Below are positions 1 through 9,231 of a stretch of DNA of 57,855 bases, piece by piece. The notes beneath the pieces are model-generated. The model did no database searches. It was given only the letters and a program-made list of their open reading frames with translations, and was not told where the DNA came from. Every line of letters begins with the position of its first letter. Position 1 is the first letter of the stretch. Both the position numbers and the translations under genes were made by a program. The stretch comes from an uncultured Clostridia bacterium (GTDB lineage: Bacteria > Bacillota > Clostridia > Oscillospirales > CAG-272), in the NCBI GenBank assembly GCA_947624995.1, contig CANQMS010000016.1, positions 1 through 57,855 of the forward strand, written 5' to 3'.

Positions 1-2
1 CC

Positions 3-146
3 CTCGCGGATATCCCGCAGACAGGCGACTCATACGACACCTTCTTCTGGGTGGCGCTCGCTGCTGTCTCATTCGGCGGGACCGCACTTCTTGCGATCCC
101 CGACAGGCGGAGAAGACGCGGCAGCAGATGCAGCAGCGGCAAATAA
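3..146 (+). CDS. C-terminal end of a sortase-anchored surface protein (5' truncated)
   Basis: The reading frame enters from the left edge and ends at TAA 144-146. The visible 47 residues are a complete cell-wall sorting signal: IPQTGD, a hydrophobic stretch of about 20 residues (FFWVALAAVSFGGTALLAI), then an Arg-rich tail (RRRRRGSR). A sortase would cleave in the PQTG motif and attach the protein to peptidoglycan. The motif resembles the VPQTGD and PPQTGD signals of the two anchored proteases further right, so one sortase probably serves all three. Nothing can be said about the function of the missing part. Confidence 0.85.
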   Translation, partial: LADIPQTGDSYDTFFWVALAAVSFGGTALLAIPDRRRRRGSRCSSGK

Positions 147-154
147 TATAGGCG

Positions 155-178
155 GCGGGAGAAAATTATTCCTCCCGC
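155..178 (+). terminator. Hairpin after the surface protein gene
   Basis: GCGGGAG (155-161) pairs with CTCCCGC (172-178) around an A/T-rich loop, 9 bases after the stop codon. There is no proper T-run, so termination is uncertain. A related hairpin of the same GCGGGAGG...CCTCCCGCACC type follows spoVAE at 45861-45898, which suggests a repeated hairpin family in this genome. A second GC-rich hairpin (195-204 with 214-223) lies just before the next gene. Confidence 0.45.
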
Positions 179-245
179 ACCTATGAAGGAAGTCGGCGGC
201 GGACGGGCAACCTGTCCGCCGCCTTACATAAAAGGCGGAACACAC

Positions 246-1424
246 ATGGATCCGAAAGAACTGATAGGCAAGCGGTTCGGGCTTTTGACGGTGACCGAGG
301 ACTCCGGGCAGCGGAAAGGAAGCAGCGTGCTTTGGCGGTGCAGATGCGACTGCGGCGGCGAGATACTTGCGATCCGCAGCGAGCTCGTCAGCGGCAGAGT
401 TACGAGCTGCGGCTGCACACCGGCGCCGGCGCGGGCGAGGACGCAGGACCTGACCGGAAACCGTTTCGGTCTTCTGACCGTTGCCGGAGACTCCGGTCTG
501 CGGACCGGGGAAGGTGTCATAAAATGGCGGTGCTGCTGCGACTGCGGCGGCGAGATTTTGGCAACGCGTCAGCAGCTTATGAGCGGCAGCGTCACAAGCT
601 GCGGCTGCGAGACGAAAAAATACGCCTCCAAGCGGCAGGCGGAGGACCTGACAGGTCGGCAGTTCGGCGAGCTGACGGTCCTGCGCCGCGCGGAAAACGA
701 TAAATCGGGCAGGGTCACATGGCTGTGCAGGTGCTCCTGCGGTAATGAAACCGTCGTGCAGGCACTGCGGCTCAAAAGCGGGCACACGCGAAGCTGCGGC
801 TGCAAAAGGCAGGTCGCCGCATATAATAAGCACGATCTGGCGGGGCAGCGGTTCGGCAGGCTGACGGCGATTTACCATGTCAGCAAGAATGACCGGTCGA
901 GGAGCAGCTACTGGCATTGCAGATGCGACTGCGGAAACGAACTCGACGTCTGCGCCGAGAGTCTTCTGCGCGGTCTTTCCCAAAGCTGCGGATGCTGGGG
1001 CAGGGAGCAGAGCGAAAAAATGCACGGTCACATGCACTATCAGGACGACACGTGCGTCGAGATCCTCAGGCGCTCCTGCTCGGAAACAGGCAGAAACAAA
1101 TCCGGCTTCAGAGGTCTTTTCCTGATGAAGAACGGAAAGTACCGTGCGGCGATCACTTTTCAGGGCAGGCACTATAATCTCGGTCAGTATTCATCATTTG
1201 ACCGTGCGGTGCAGGCGCGGCTCGACGCGGAGGAGGTCATGCACAGGGGCTATGTCAGAGCGTTCGAGCAGTACGAGGAAAGGGCAAGAACAGATCCCGC
1301 GTGGGCTGAGGAAAATCCGTTTTTCTATCAGGTCGAAAGGGTCAGGGGTTCGTTCCGTGTCATGACGAGCGCGCAGGAGACGGTCGTGTCCGACAACCCC
1401 GATAAGGTCAAAGTGCCCGTTTAG
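246..1424 (+). CDS. Protein with four Cys-rich repeats and a C-terminal AP2-type DNA-binding domain
   Basis: The protein has 392 residues from ATG 246, preceded by AAGGCGGAA at 231-239. An in-frame ATG at 183 has no ribosome binding site and lies across a hairpin (195-223). Four tandem repeats of about 55-65 residues fill residues 1-250. Each begins like LIGKRFGxLTV and ends in a cluster of the form WxCxCxCG..(about 20)..SCGC, which could bind Zn2+. An AP2-type domain follows (about residues 280-345, NKSGFRGLFLMKNGKYRA... GQYSSFDRAVQARLDAE). In bacteria and phages AP2 domains occur in DNA-binding and homing-endonuclease-like proteins. No HNH or other nuclease motif is visible, so a sequence-specific DNA-binding role is more likely than cleavage. 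The target is unknown. It stands alone and faces the protease gene across a shared terminator. Confidence 0.8.
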   Translation: MDPKELIGKRFGLLTVTEDSGQRKGSSVLWRCRCDCGGEILAIRSELVSGRVTSCGCTPAPARARTQDLTGNRFGLLTVAGDSGLRTGEGVIKWRCCCDCGGEILATRQQLMSGSVTSCGCETKKYASKRQAEDLTGRQFGELTVLRRAENDKSGRVTWLCRCSCGNETVVQALRLKSGHTRSCGCKRQVAAYNKHDLAGQRFGRLTAIYHVSKNDRSRSSYWHCRCDCGNELDVCAESLLRGLSQSCGCWGREQSEKMHGHMHYQDDTCVEILRRSCSETGRNKSGFRGLFLMKNGKYRAAITFQGRHYNLGQYSSFDRAVQARLDAEEVMHRGYVRAFEQYEERARTDPAWAEENPFFYQVERVRGSFRVMTSAQETVVSDNPDKVKVPV

Positions 1425-1520
1425 ACGACAGGTGACCGCACTGAAAGGCGGAACGGCAAATCGAGGCAAATAAATCTAAGGTTCAATCAGATTTAGATCA
1501 CGGATAAACATTGAATAATA

Positions 1521-1572
1521 AAAAAACCTCCGCGGGATACGCCTTTTCGGCGAGGATCCCGCGGAGGTTTTT
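1521..1572. terminator. Bidirectional intrinsic terminator
   Basis: A perfect 12-bp stem, CCTCCGCGGGAT (1527-1538) with ATCCCGCGGAGG (1556-1567), is flanked by A6 on the left and T5 on the right. It can therefore terminate both the AP2 gene and the convergent protease gene. Confidence 0.9.
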
Positions 1573-1601
1573 CAATGTGTTTCAATCTGATTTTCTGCCG
1601 T

Positions 1602-4600
1602 TCAGTTGTGACCGCGCCGCTTTTTTTCCGGGACGAGCAGCGCAAGTATACCGGCGGCGGACGACGCAAGAATGAGGATCGGGAGGCAGAGGCTGACGCT
1701 GTCCCCGGTCTGAGGGACGTTTCCGCCCGAGACGTCTCTTGTCACCGTGACGGTGAAGGAGGTCTCAACGGCTCCGACGCGGACCTTGACTTCGCGGCGC
1801 CCGGCGCTGCCGAAGTCATAATCGAGCGTCCATCCTTCAGTGACGGTCTTTGAGGTTCTGTTGTCGTAATATAGCGTCACCTCCATGCCGGTCCCGTCGA
1901 AAACGCCGTTTTCGGTGTATTCCGTTTTGGCGGGCAGCTTTGTAATCTCGATGCGGGTCAGCGTTTTGGCGACGACATTTACGGTCAGCACCGCTTCATG
2001 CCCGCGATACGATACTGTAACGTCGCTCTTGCCGACCTTGTCAAAGGAGTACGCGACCTCCCAGCTCCCCGTCAGGACCTCGGTGTCGCCGTTGTTGTAA
2101 TAAACGGTGACCTCCATCCCCTTCGGGTCGAATTTCGTTCCCTCGACGTATTCGGTCTTATCGGGCGCACCGGAGATTTCGATGCGGTCGATCTCTTTTG
2201 CACGGACGGTGATCTCAAACGCGGCTGTGAAACCGCCGTATGTCACGGTCACGGTCTGTTTGCCCGGCTTCGTACCGTCGAATCCACCGGTCACCGTGCT
2301 CTCTTCAAGTCCGATCTCCTCGGATGTGCCGTTGTTATAATACAGCGTGAGCACCCCGCCGCGCAGGTCGGGTGCATCAGCGCCCTCGAGGTAGACGAGC
2401 TTTTCCGGAAGCGTCGTGATTTTGATCCCGGTGAGAGATTTCGCCGTCACTTTTACGGTCAGGGTCGTTGTTTTTCCGCCGTATGTGACTGTGACCTCGG
2501 ATTTTCCGATCTTGTCGAAGCTGTATTCGATATCCCAGCCGCCCTTGACGGTCTCGGTCGTACCGTTGTCGTATGTGAGCGTGAGCTCCATTCCGGCGTC
2601 GTCAAATTCGGTGCCCTCGATGTATTCCGTCTTGTCGGGCATCTTGGTGACGGCGATCGAGACAAGGGATTTTTCTATCACCGTAACCTCGAGCGTGGTC
2701 TTCATGCCTTCGTATATGACCGTGACCTCGGATTTTCCGATCTTGTCGAAGCTGTATTCGATATCCCAGCCGTCCCTGACGGTCTCGGACGTGCCGTTGT
2801 CGTGTGTGAGCGTGAGCTCCATGCCGGCGTCGTCAAATTCGGTGCCCTCGATATATTCCGTCTTGTCGGGCATCTTGGTGACGGCGATCTCGGTCAGCGT
2901 CTTCGGCTTTACCGTGATCTCGAACGTGTCGGTATAATCGAGATATTTTACCGTGACCGTATGTGTGCCGGGCTCGGGGGAATAGCCCGAGACCGTATAT
3001 TCGGTCGGATCGAGTATTTCATACGTTCCGTCGCTGTAAACTGCGGACACTTCAAGTCCGGAGACGTTGATCTTTTCGTCACCCTCGAGATATTCGGTCC
3101 TGTTCGGTCCGTGCGTGATCTCGATGCCGGTAAGCGTGCGTGCGGCAGGTTTTGCGGGCAGCGTTACGGTCTGCTCTTCGATTTCCGGTGCGGGATGAGC
3201 CTTCGGGTCGCCGCGCTCCTCCTCCTTGAAGGTGAGCTTTGCAGTCTGTTCTTCCTCCTTCGGCTCGTATGTGAATCTGACGTTCACCTCCGCGCCGTTA
3301 AGCTCCCCTGCGTCGGCGAACGCGAATTTCACAACCCCCGCCCCGGCGTCATTGCTGAATGAGTGATACGGCATAGACGCCGTAAGCCCCGCGAATGTAA
3401 GGATCGACGGGTCATAGGTGAGACTTGTCAGCCCGTTCGTCGTGCCGTCCGCATTCATGCCGACGGTGACGGTGCCGAGCTCCGCATCCACGGTCACCGT
3501 GCCGCCCGGGACTGCTTCCGCGGCGAACGTGACGATGTTCCCGGAGATGCTCTCCTGCCCCTGCTTTTCCGGCTGAAGATCTTTGAATCCGGAGTAGTCG
3601 TACTGATAGAGCACGCTGACCTCTCGCACGTCTTCGTCAAACTCGCGTGTCATGAGAAGGGTATGCGTCTTCGGGTCTATGACGCTGACCTTTGCCGCGC
3701 CGAGCCCCGATTTGTTTATGAGGACGAGACTGTCGGACTTGCTGTCGTATATCATCGAGGCTGTGACGTCCCCCTGCATTTTGCTGACGCCCGGGAGGCT
3801 GACGCCCTCGACCTTGCCTATCCTCTTAGTGGCAGACGTGGGGAAATCATACGTATAACCTGCCGAAGTCTTCGGCGCGCTGTATATGTACAGCTCGTAG
3901 AGCTCGCCGTCTTCGCTGAGGACGTAATAGACATCGGCTCCTTTATCGGTCTTGTCGCTTACGGTCGTGCTGTAATCGGGGACGTATTCCTTGTAGCAGA
4001 TGCCCGCAGCAGGTCCCGATATGTCTGCTTTGGCGAGTCTCATGCTCTTTGCCACTGTCGTAAAGCCCCCGGACCCGTATAAGTCCCCGCCGAACAGATA
4101 TACGCTGCCGTCTATTACCGTAAGATATCCGAAATCGTTATAGAGCCCGTACAGACTTCCGGGAGCGGCGTCTCCGTGGAAGTACTCCTTTGAGATCGAG
4201 CTTTCAAGCGGCTCGGCGATGAACGTTGCGGGGTCGACCCTGTATCCCCAGAACCCGCCGAACAGATAGAGGCAGTCTCCGGCGTGATTGAGCGTGCCGA
4301 CCGTAAATGAGCGCTGCGGTCCCGAGACGCGCTTGCGGTCATTGGGAGTCGCGGTGTTGAATGATTCCCAGTAATATTTTCCGTCTCCCTCGCGGAAGAG
4401 CGCGGCGACGTCGACCGACGGCGCGGGCGTGACCTCAACGTCAAAGGACGCGGTGAGCTTTTGCCCGTTCGGGGCGGTACAGGCTGCCGTTACGGTTGCA
4501 GTCCCGGCGCCGACCGCGGTCAGAAGTCCGTTCCGGTCGACGGCGGCGACGGACGTTTTGCCCGACTGCCAGCTTACGGCGACGGTCCCGCTGAAGTTCC

Positions 4601-7600
4601 ACGGCACCGGCACCGCTCGAAGCGCAGCCGTTTCGCCCTGCATCATCGTCTCTTTCGCGCCGAGTATGTTCACGCCCGAGATCTCGCTGCCCGCGCCGAT
4701 CACCCCGGGCGCCGGCACGGTCGCCATGTTGACAAGCCCGCGGACGGCGCCGAAAAGCAGGGATGCTTCATAGCCGAAGCCCTGATTCGTCTTATCGACC
4801 GCGCAAGTCCCGCCCTCGGGATCGACGGCGTAGATCCTGTACATGTAATTGTTTGTGCCCGTGTTATCGAGGCTTTCGGCGGACGCCGCATATATTTCGC
4901 CGCAGCCGCTGTCCGCCCGGGTCATGCTTATGTAGCGCCCCGTGATCTTGTCAAGCGCGCACCGCTTTGCCGTGACCTTTGCCGCGGGAGCATCATCTTT
5001 TGTGAGCTGCCATACGAGCAGGGAATTTGTGCCCGAGTCATCGTCATATGATGTCGCGTAGGCGGTGCCGCTGTCATTTATGACAAGACCGTAGAGCCCG
5101 GCGGCTTTGCCGCTCTCCGTGACGACGTTCTGCACAGCCTTGACCGTGCCTCTCATCGGGTCGATCCGCCAGAGCGTGTCTGTGCCGTCCGTGGCGTAGA
5201 GCATACGGTCGCCCGTGCTGAATGAAAGGTCGCGCACCGTCTTCATACCGGCGGCGGAGAGGTCGCAGACCGGGCTGCGGCTGTTGAGGTCGCCGAGAGG
5301 CGCCGCGTAGAGGATGCCGTCCTCAAACGCCTGCCACATATATCCGTCTGCCGCGTCGGCTCCCGCAAGGATCATAGACGGATCCGTGTATGCAAACGGA
5401 ATGACGCCGGGGGATATGATCCCCGATGCGTTCACAGCGAAAGCGTCCGGCTTTACGGCGATCCAGTCTCCGCGGTTGATCTGTTGACCCGAGCTATACG
5501 AGCGGACGTACGCGACGACGCGGTCGCTTATATCCTTCTTTTCCTTCCAGTTGAACCTGTACATGCGGGTGTTCCCGGCGTAATCGCCGACGACAAGGTA
5601 GTAAAGCCCGCCTTCCTGCAAGGACTTGACGCTGAATTCGCAGGAGAGCGTCTTTCCCGTTATATCGGAGCCCGGCGCATAGTTTCCGAAGGCGTAGCTG
5701 CCGTTCGCGCTGTAAAGCCCGATATAGGCGACGTCCTGATCGTCTTCCGCCGTGACCGAAATTTTTTGCCCGTATACTTCCTCGCCGTGCGTGATCTTCG
5801 GCGCGGTATTGTCGATCTTGACTTCGGTCGTCAGATACGCGCCTTTGCCGAGCGCGCCGCTCTCGATCAGCTCCGTCATCCGCACACGGTCGATCGTTGT
5901 GCCGGGCGTCTTCTCGTAATATTCCGGCACGGCGACGGCGCCGATCTCGATCGTGTCGCCCTCGTTTATCTCGCATCCTGCCAGCATCTTGGCAAGGCTT
6001 GCGCGCACGGACAGCGAGACCGAGGAGAAGTTCCAGCCGCCCGTGGAATTGGGCGACGGATATGCGCACGGCTGGTGGATATAGAGGGATTCAATGTGCA
6101 GCACCTTGCGGTTCCCGTTCCCGTCGTCCTTCATTATGGCGAAGCACATCGCGCCCGCCGGGCGGATCAGCGTCAACGTGATGCTGTATACGGTGTCGCT
6201 CATGCGCATGGCAAGCCTGTCCGGCGGGATGAGCAGGTTCGACGCGAACGGATTTGCCGACTGCATCAGCTTTTTCCCGCTTTCGTCCTGATACGTCATG
6301 TAGTTGATACTGTACACACTGCCGGGGCTTTTCGTATACGGAACGGTCGTGTTCGTGCCGTTGCTGCTCTCGATATAGCTGTTGCGGTCGAACATCGAGG
6401 GATCCGACCAGTTGCCGCAGAAGCCGAGGATCGGGATAGTGTGGGTGACGTCCGCCTCCTCATCTTCGCGGGATATGGGGACGACGGAGGTGAAGCCCTC
6501 AAGATACGTCCCGTTCGGGTATGTCTTTTTGATATCCTCCGTGACTTTTACCGTCACCTCGACCGTGACGCTGCTGCCCGCATCGACCGTGACGGCGGAG
6601 GTCATGAGATTTTCAAGGATCAGGTGAGCGTCGTATGTGGTGGGCTCGCCGTCCCCGTCCGCGTCGGCGGCGAGAAGATCAATGTCGCCGGCGTCACTGC
6701 CCGAGAGATAGTCGAGCAGTGCCTGAGCATCCTCTGCGTCCGTGACGCCGTCTTTATTCACGTCTGCGTCGATCGCGGCGTCGAATTTCACTTCTTTCCC
6801 GCCGATCATGTATATGACGTCCCCTGCGAGCGTACGGGTCACGTCGGCAAGGTAGTCGATGCCGCCCTCTGTGACCGTGTCCTCGGTGAAAAGCTCGGTG
6901 CGGAATGTGTAGCTCCGCGCAGCACTGCTGACGTTATAAAGCGTAAAGGTATATGTAAAAACGTTGCTGCCGTCCGGACTGTCTCCGACCTCGGCCTTGA
7001 CTCTGCCGCGCGGCTGCCCCTTTATCGCGATGAACGATTTGGCAGAGACGGCACCCTCTGCGTTGAGGAGCCCCGCGCCCTGGCGGAGCAGCGAATACCA
7101 GCGCCCGTTTTCGTCCTTCATCGGGGTGGCGGTCGACATCAAGAGCCCGCTGACGAGCATGCCCTTGTTCAGCATGATGTTCTGTGCCTGTACGCGGGCG
7201 AGGAAGGATTCGTTCCCGAACTGCTCCTGCGGGGTGCGAAGGTACTGGGCGATGACCGCGGCTGCGCCTGCAACGTCGGGCGCCGCCATAGATGTGCCCG
7301 AAAGGGGTTTGTAGCCGCCCGTCGTGGCGCCGTTAACCGAATTGATGTCCGTTCCGTTCGCCGTGATCTCCGGGGAGAGCATAAGGCTGCTCGGTATACC
7401 GTAGGAGCTCTTGTCGTTGACTGTCGCGCCGGCGTTTCCGCCGTTTGACCATGCGACGCCGATAAGGTCGGCGAATGAGGACGGGGGCGTGTCGGTGGAC
7501 ATATTGACGTCTTCGACGTAGAGCTTGTTCGGGCGCCCGCCTGCATTGCTGCTAACCCATGAGCCGTCGTTGCCGACGGCGCCGATAACGACGACGCCCT

Positions 7601-8786
7601 GCTCGGTCAGCTTGCCGAGAATGTCACCGTAAATTTCGTCCGCACATGAGAATCCGACCTCTGACGTGCCGAGAGAAAGGTTCAGCACGTCTGCGCCGAG
7701 GACGACGGAGTCCTCGATCGCCCTCGCAATGACGGAATCCGTGCAGATGTTGGTTCCGAACACCTTGAGGTTCAGGATCTGCGCGTCGGGCGCCCGTCCT
7801 GTCATGGCACCGTCATCCGCCGCCTTTACAAATGAACCGTTTTTCTCGATATATGTGTTTGCGGCGGCAATACCGGAGACGTGAGAGCCGTGTACGCTCT
7901 GTCCCGTGTGCCGGACGGAGAAGTTGTTGTCGGCGTAGTTGTACGCAAACGGAACCTTGCCGCTTACATAGAACTTCGCAGCGTCGGAGGATCCCATTAC
8001 CGCATTGAGCTGTCCGCCCGCGACCGCGGCTTCAACATCTGCGGGGAGCATGAAGCCGAGCGTTTTTTTGTATTCGAGGAGTTCGTCATCGCTTATGTCG
8101 CCGTTCCCGTCGAGGTCCGGCGCGGACTGCCGCAGCGCGTAGTCGAGCGCCCGCTCGGAGAACGACTGGTGGTCATCCCTCACGCCGGAATCTATGACGG
8201 CGATCCTGCTCCCGGTGCCCGTGTACTCGGCGAGCGCCTCCGCGAGAGCGGCAGCGGTCCCCGATTCCGCGCCGTCGCCGTCTATTGCCTCAAACGGCTC
8301 GTAGATCTGCTCTATGACGACCTCTTTGACGCCCGGGACCTTTTCGATTTCCCCGATCTGCCCGTATTCCACGTCGGCTGATATGAGGTTGGCGACAAGC
8401 GTCAGATTTGCCGCGACGGACAGCTTTTTGCCGTTGAGAACGGTTTTTTCGATTTGTTCGGTGACGGTCTTCTGCTCGCCGAGCAGCCCGCGCCGATATT
8501 CGGCTGCCGATTTGCTGCGCCCGATCGTTTTGACCGAATAGCCCCTGTCGATCGCTGAAACCTTTTCAAGAACAATTGATACGCGCACGATGTCGTCCCG
8601 AGCGTATGCGGGTTCGGTATCTTCACTGTCGGACACGAAAAGCTCGGGCATCCGCGGATCAAATGCGGGGTCGACCTCCGTAAGCTGCAGCTTGCCGCCG
8701 TCGTTTGCGGAAACGACGACAGGGATGCTCCCGAGGAGCATAACTGCCGCCAACAGAGCGGATAATACGGATTTCAAGTGTTTCAT
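1602..8786 (-). CDS. Giant sortase-anchored S8 subtilisin-like protease with internal dockerin and Big_3 stalk
   Basis: The protein has 2,394 residues. The start at 8786 follows GGGAGGA and gives a signal peptide (MKHLKSVLSALLAAVMLL...). The order is an I9-like propeptide (about 60-170), then the S8 catalytic domain with Asp199 (VIDSG), His302 (HGSHVSG), oxyanion Asn406 (VGNDGS) and Ser499 (SGTSMAAP). Next come Fn3-like regions as in C5a peptidases, a dockerin-type double EF-hand (about 670-730, DADVNKDGVTD...DADGDG), beta-propeller-like segments around a Big_2 domain (about 1372-1452), a cohesin-like fold (about 1750-1870) and six Big_3 Ig repeats (about 1875-2347). It ends with VPQTGD, a membrane segment and KKRRG. 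Unlike its two paralogues here it has no PA domain between the oxyanion Asn and the catalytic Ser. It should cleave proteins or peptides at the cell surface. Substrate unknown. It is transcribed divergently from the dockerin-terminated paralogue. Confidence 0.93.
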   Translation of the reverse strand: MKHLKSVLSALLAAVMLLGSIPVVVSANDGGKLQLTEVDPAFDPRMPELFVSDSEDTEPAYARDDIVRVSIVLEKVSAIDRGYSVKTIGRSKSAAEYRRGLLGEQKTVTEQIEKTVLNGKKLSVAANLTLVANLISADVEYGQIGEIEKVPGVKEVVIEQIYEPFEAIDGDGAESGTAAALAEALAEYTGTGSRIAVIDSGVRDDHQSFSERALDYALRQSAPDLDGNGDISDDELLEYKKTLGFMLPADVEAAVAGGQLNAVMGSSDAAKFYVSGKVPFAYNYADNNFSVRHTGQSVHGSHVSGIAAANTYIEKNGSFVKAADDGAMTGRAPDAQILNLKVFGTNICTDSVIARAIEDSVVLGADVLNLSLGTSEVGFSCADEIYGDILGKLTEQGVVVIGAVGNDGSWVSSNAGGRPNKLYVEDVNMSTDTPPSSFADLIGVAWSNGGNAGATVNDKSSYGIPSSLMLSPEITANGTDINSVNGATTGGYKPLSGTSMAAPDVAGAAAVIAQYLRTPQEQFGNESFLARVQAQNIMLNKGMLVSGLLMSTATPMKDENGRWYSLLRQGAGLLNAEGAVSAKSFIAIKGQPRGRVKAEVGDSPDGSNVFTYTFTLYNVSSAARSYTFRTELFTEDTVTEGGIDYLADVTRTLAGDVIYMIGGKEVKFDAAIDADVNKDGVTDAEDAQALLDYLSGSDAGDIDLLAADADGDGEPTTYDAHLILENLMTSAVTVDAGSSVTVEVTVKVTEDIKKTYPNGTYLEGFTSVVPISREDEEADVTHTIPILGFCGNWSDPSMFDRNSYIESSNGTNTTVPYTKSPGSVYSINYMTYQDESGKKLMQSANPFASNLLIPPDRLAMRMSDTVYSITLTLIRPAGAMCFAIMKDDGNGNRKVLHIESLYIHQPCAYPSPNSTGGWNFSSVSLSVRASLAKMLAGCEINEGDTIEIGAVAVPEYYEKTPGTTIDRVRMTELIESGALGKGAYLTTEVKIDNTAPKITHGEEVYGQKISVTAEDDQDVAYIGLYSANGSYAFGNYAPGSDITGKTLSCEFSVKSLQEGGLYYLVVGDYAGNTRMYRFNWKEKKDISDRVVAYVRSYSSGQQINRGDWIAVKPDAFAVNASGIISPGVIPFAYTDPSMILAGADAADGYMWQAFEDGILYAAPLGDLNSRSPVCDLSAAGMKTVRDLSFSTGDRMLYATDGTDTLWRIDPMRGTVKAVQNVVTESGKAAGLYGLVINDSGTAYATSYDDDSGTNSLLVWQLTKDDAPAAKVTAKRCALDKITGRYISMTRADSGCGEIYAASAESLDNTGTNNYMYRIYAVDPEGGTCAVDKTNQGFGYEASLLFGAVRGLVNMATVPAPGVIGAGSEISGVNILGAKETMMQGETAALRAVPVPWNFSGTVAVSWQSGKTSVAAVDRNGLLTAVGAGTATVTAACTAPNGQKLTASFDVEVTPAPSVDVAALFREGDGKYYWESFNTATPNDRKRVSGPQRSFTVGTLNHAGDCLYLFGGFWGYRVDPATFIAEPLESSISKEYFHGDAAPGSLYGLYNDFGYLTVIDGSVYLFGGDLYGSGGFTTVAKSMRLAKADISGPAAGICYKEYVPDYSTTVSDKTDKGADVYYVLSEDGELYELYIYSAPKTSAGYTYDFPTSATKRIGKVEGVSLPGVSKMQGDVTASMIYDSKSDSLVLINKSGLGAAKVSVIDPKTHTLLMTREFDEDVREVSVLYQYDYSGFKDLQPEKQGQESISGNIVTFAAEAVPGGTVTVDAELGTVTVGMNADGTTNGLTSLTYDPSILTFAGLTASMPYHSFSNDAGAGVVKFAFADAGELNGAEVNVRFTYEPKEEEQTAKLTFKEEERGDPKAHPAPEIEEQTVTLPAKPAARTLTGIEITHGPNRTEYLEGDEKINVSGLEVSAVYSDGTYEILDPTEYTVSGYSPEPGTHTVTVKYLDYTDTFEITVKPKTLTEIAVTKMPDKTEYIEGTEFDDAGMELTLTHDNGTSETVRDGWDIEYSFDKIGKSEVTVIYEGMKTTLEVTVIEKSLVSIAVTKMPDKTEYIEGTEFDDAGMELTLTYDNGTTETVKGGWDIEYSFDKIGKSEVTVTYGGKTTTLTVKVTAKSLTGIKITTLPEKLVYLEGADAPDLRGGVLTLYYNNGTSEEIGLEESTVTGGFDGTKPGKQTVTVTYGGFTAAFEITVRAKEIDRIEISGAPDKTEYVEGTKFDPKGMEVTVYYNNGDTEVLTGSWEVAYSFDKVGKSDVTVSYRGHEAVLTVNVVAKTLTRIEITKLPAKTEYTENGVFDGTGMEVTLYYDNRTSKTVTEGWTLDYDFGSAGRREVKVRVGAVETSFTVTVTRDVSGGNVPQTGDSVSLCLPILILASSAAGILALLVPEKKRRGHN
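2479..2892 (-). repeat. Two near-identical tandem Big_3 repeat units inside the protease gene
   Basis: The DNA at about 2479-2660 and about 2711-2892 is nearly identical, with a period of about 231 bp (77 codons). Both encode Big_3 units containing TKMPDKTEYIEGTEFDDAGM. The other four Big_3 units are clearly more diverged, so this pair looks like a recent duplication. Confidence 0.85.
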
Positions 8787-8887
8787 GCGGATCCTCCCGG
8801 AATCGTGACGCGCGCAGCCCCGGCTGTATTCATGAGGGCACTTTTTCGGTATACTTGCTTTTTTGCCGTAATGACGGCACCGAAGTA

Positions 8888-8916
8888 AGTATACCATAAA
8901 AGCGGTACGGAGTCCA
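8888..8916 (-). promoter_or_regulatory. Promoter of the sortase-anchored protease
   Basis: On the minus strand TGGACT, a 17-bp spacer and TATACT, with an extended -10 (TGG before TATACT). It is about 100 bases upstream of the start codon at 8786. Confidence 0.7.
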
Positions 8917-8963
8917 CACGGGTATAATGATTTTCCGAATCAAAAATCAGGAAAAAAGTCCTC

Positions 8964-9008
8964 CCGGACGGGAAAAGCGGCAGGATCATGCGCCGCTTTT
9001 CCCTCCGG
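8964..9008. other. Long inverted repeat between the divergent protease promoters
   Basis: CCGGACGGGAAAAGCGGC (8964-8981) pairs with GCCGCTTTTCCCTCCGG (8992-9008) with one bulge. On the minus strand the hairpin is followed within six bases by T6, so it could end transcription running leftwards out of the intergenic region. It could also act as an operator or insulator between the two promoters. Confidence 0.5.
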
Positions 9009-9085
9009 AAGCCTACGTGCGGCGAAAAGTATACAAAAGATAGCAAAGATAGTAAAAACAGCAAGAGAAAAAGAGCAAAAAAATG

Positions 9086-9114
9086 TTGAGACGGTTAAAA
9101 AATTATGTTATAAT
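9086..9114 (+). promoter_or_regulatory. Promoter of the dockerin-terminated protease
   Basis: TTGAGA (9086-9091), a 17-bp spacer and TATAAT (9109-9114), with extended -10 TGT. The predicted start near 9121 leaves a leader of about 175 bases before the ATG at 9296. Confidence 0.85.
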
Positions 9115-9178
9115 CATATCGTAAATAAACGGCAGAACATTGCCGCCGGACTCCATGCTCCCGGGAGGGACCGATAAG

Positions 9179-9231
9179 GACCGCGGCGGACTTGTTCGAG
9201 ACCGTGGCGGACCGCATCGGACCGCGGCGGA
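9179..9231 (+). repeat. Short GC-rich repeats in the protease leader
   Basis: GACCGCGGCGGA-like 12-mers occur at 9179-9190, 9200-9211, 9210-9221 and 9220-9231. The last three are spaced by 10 bases. They lie in the 5' untranslated region and could be a protein- or RNA-binding array, or simple low-complexity sequence. Confidence 0.5.

Noticed and set aside
5484..7448. 654-residue open frame on the plus strand opposite the first protease
   Set aside because: It lies fully inside a gene with a complete S8 domain order and correct start site. G+C-rich codons leave the opposite strand open. No ribosome binding site or recognisable domain is present.
8845..8870. GCCGT-ATGA-ACGGC-like hairpin in the leader of the first protease as a terminator
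   Set aside because: On the coding strand it is followed by A residues rather than T, so attenuation is not supported.
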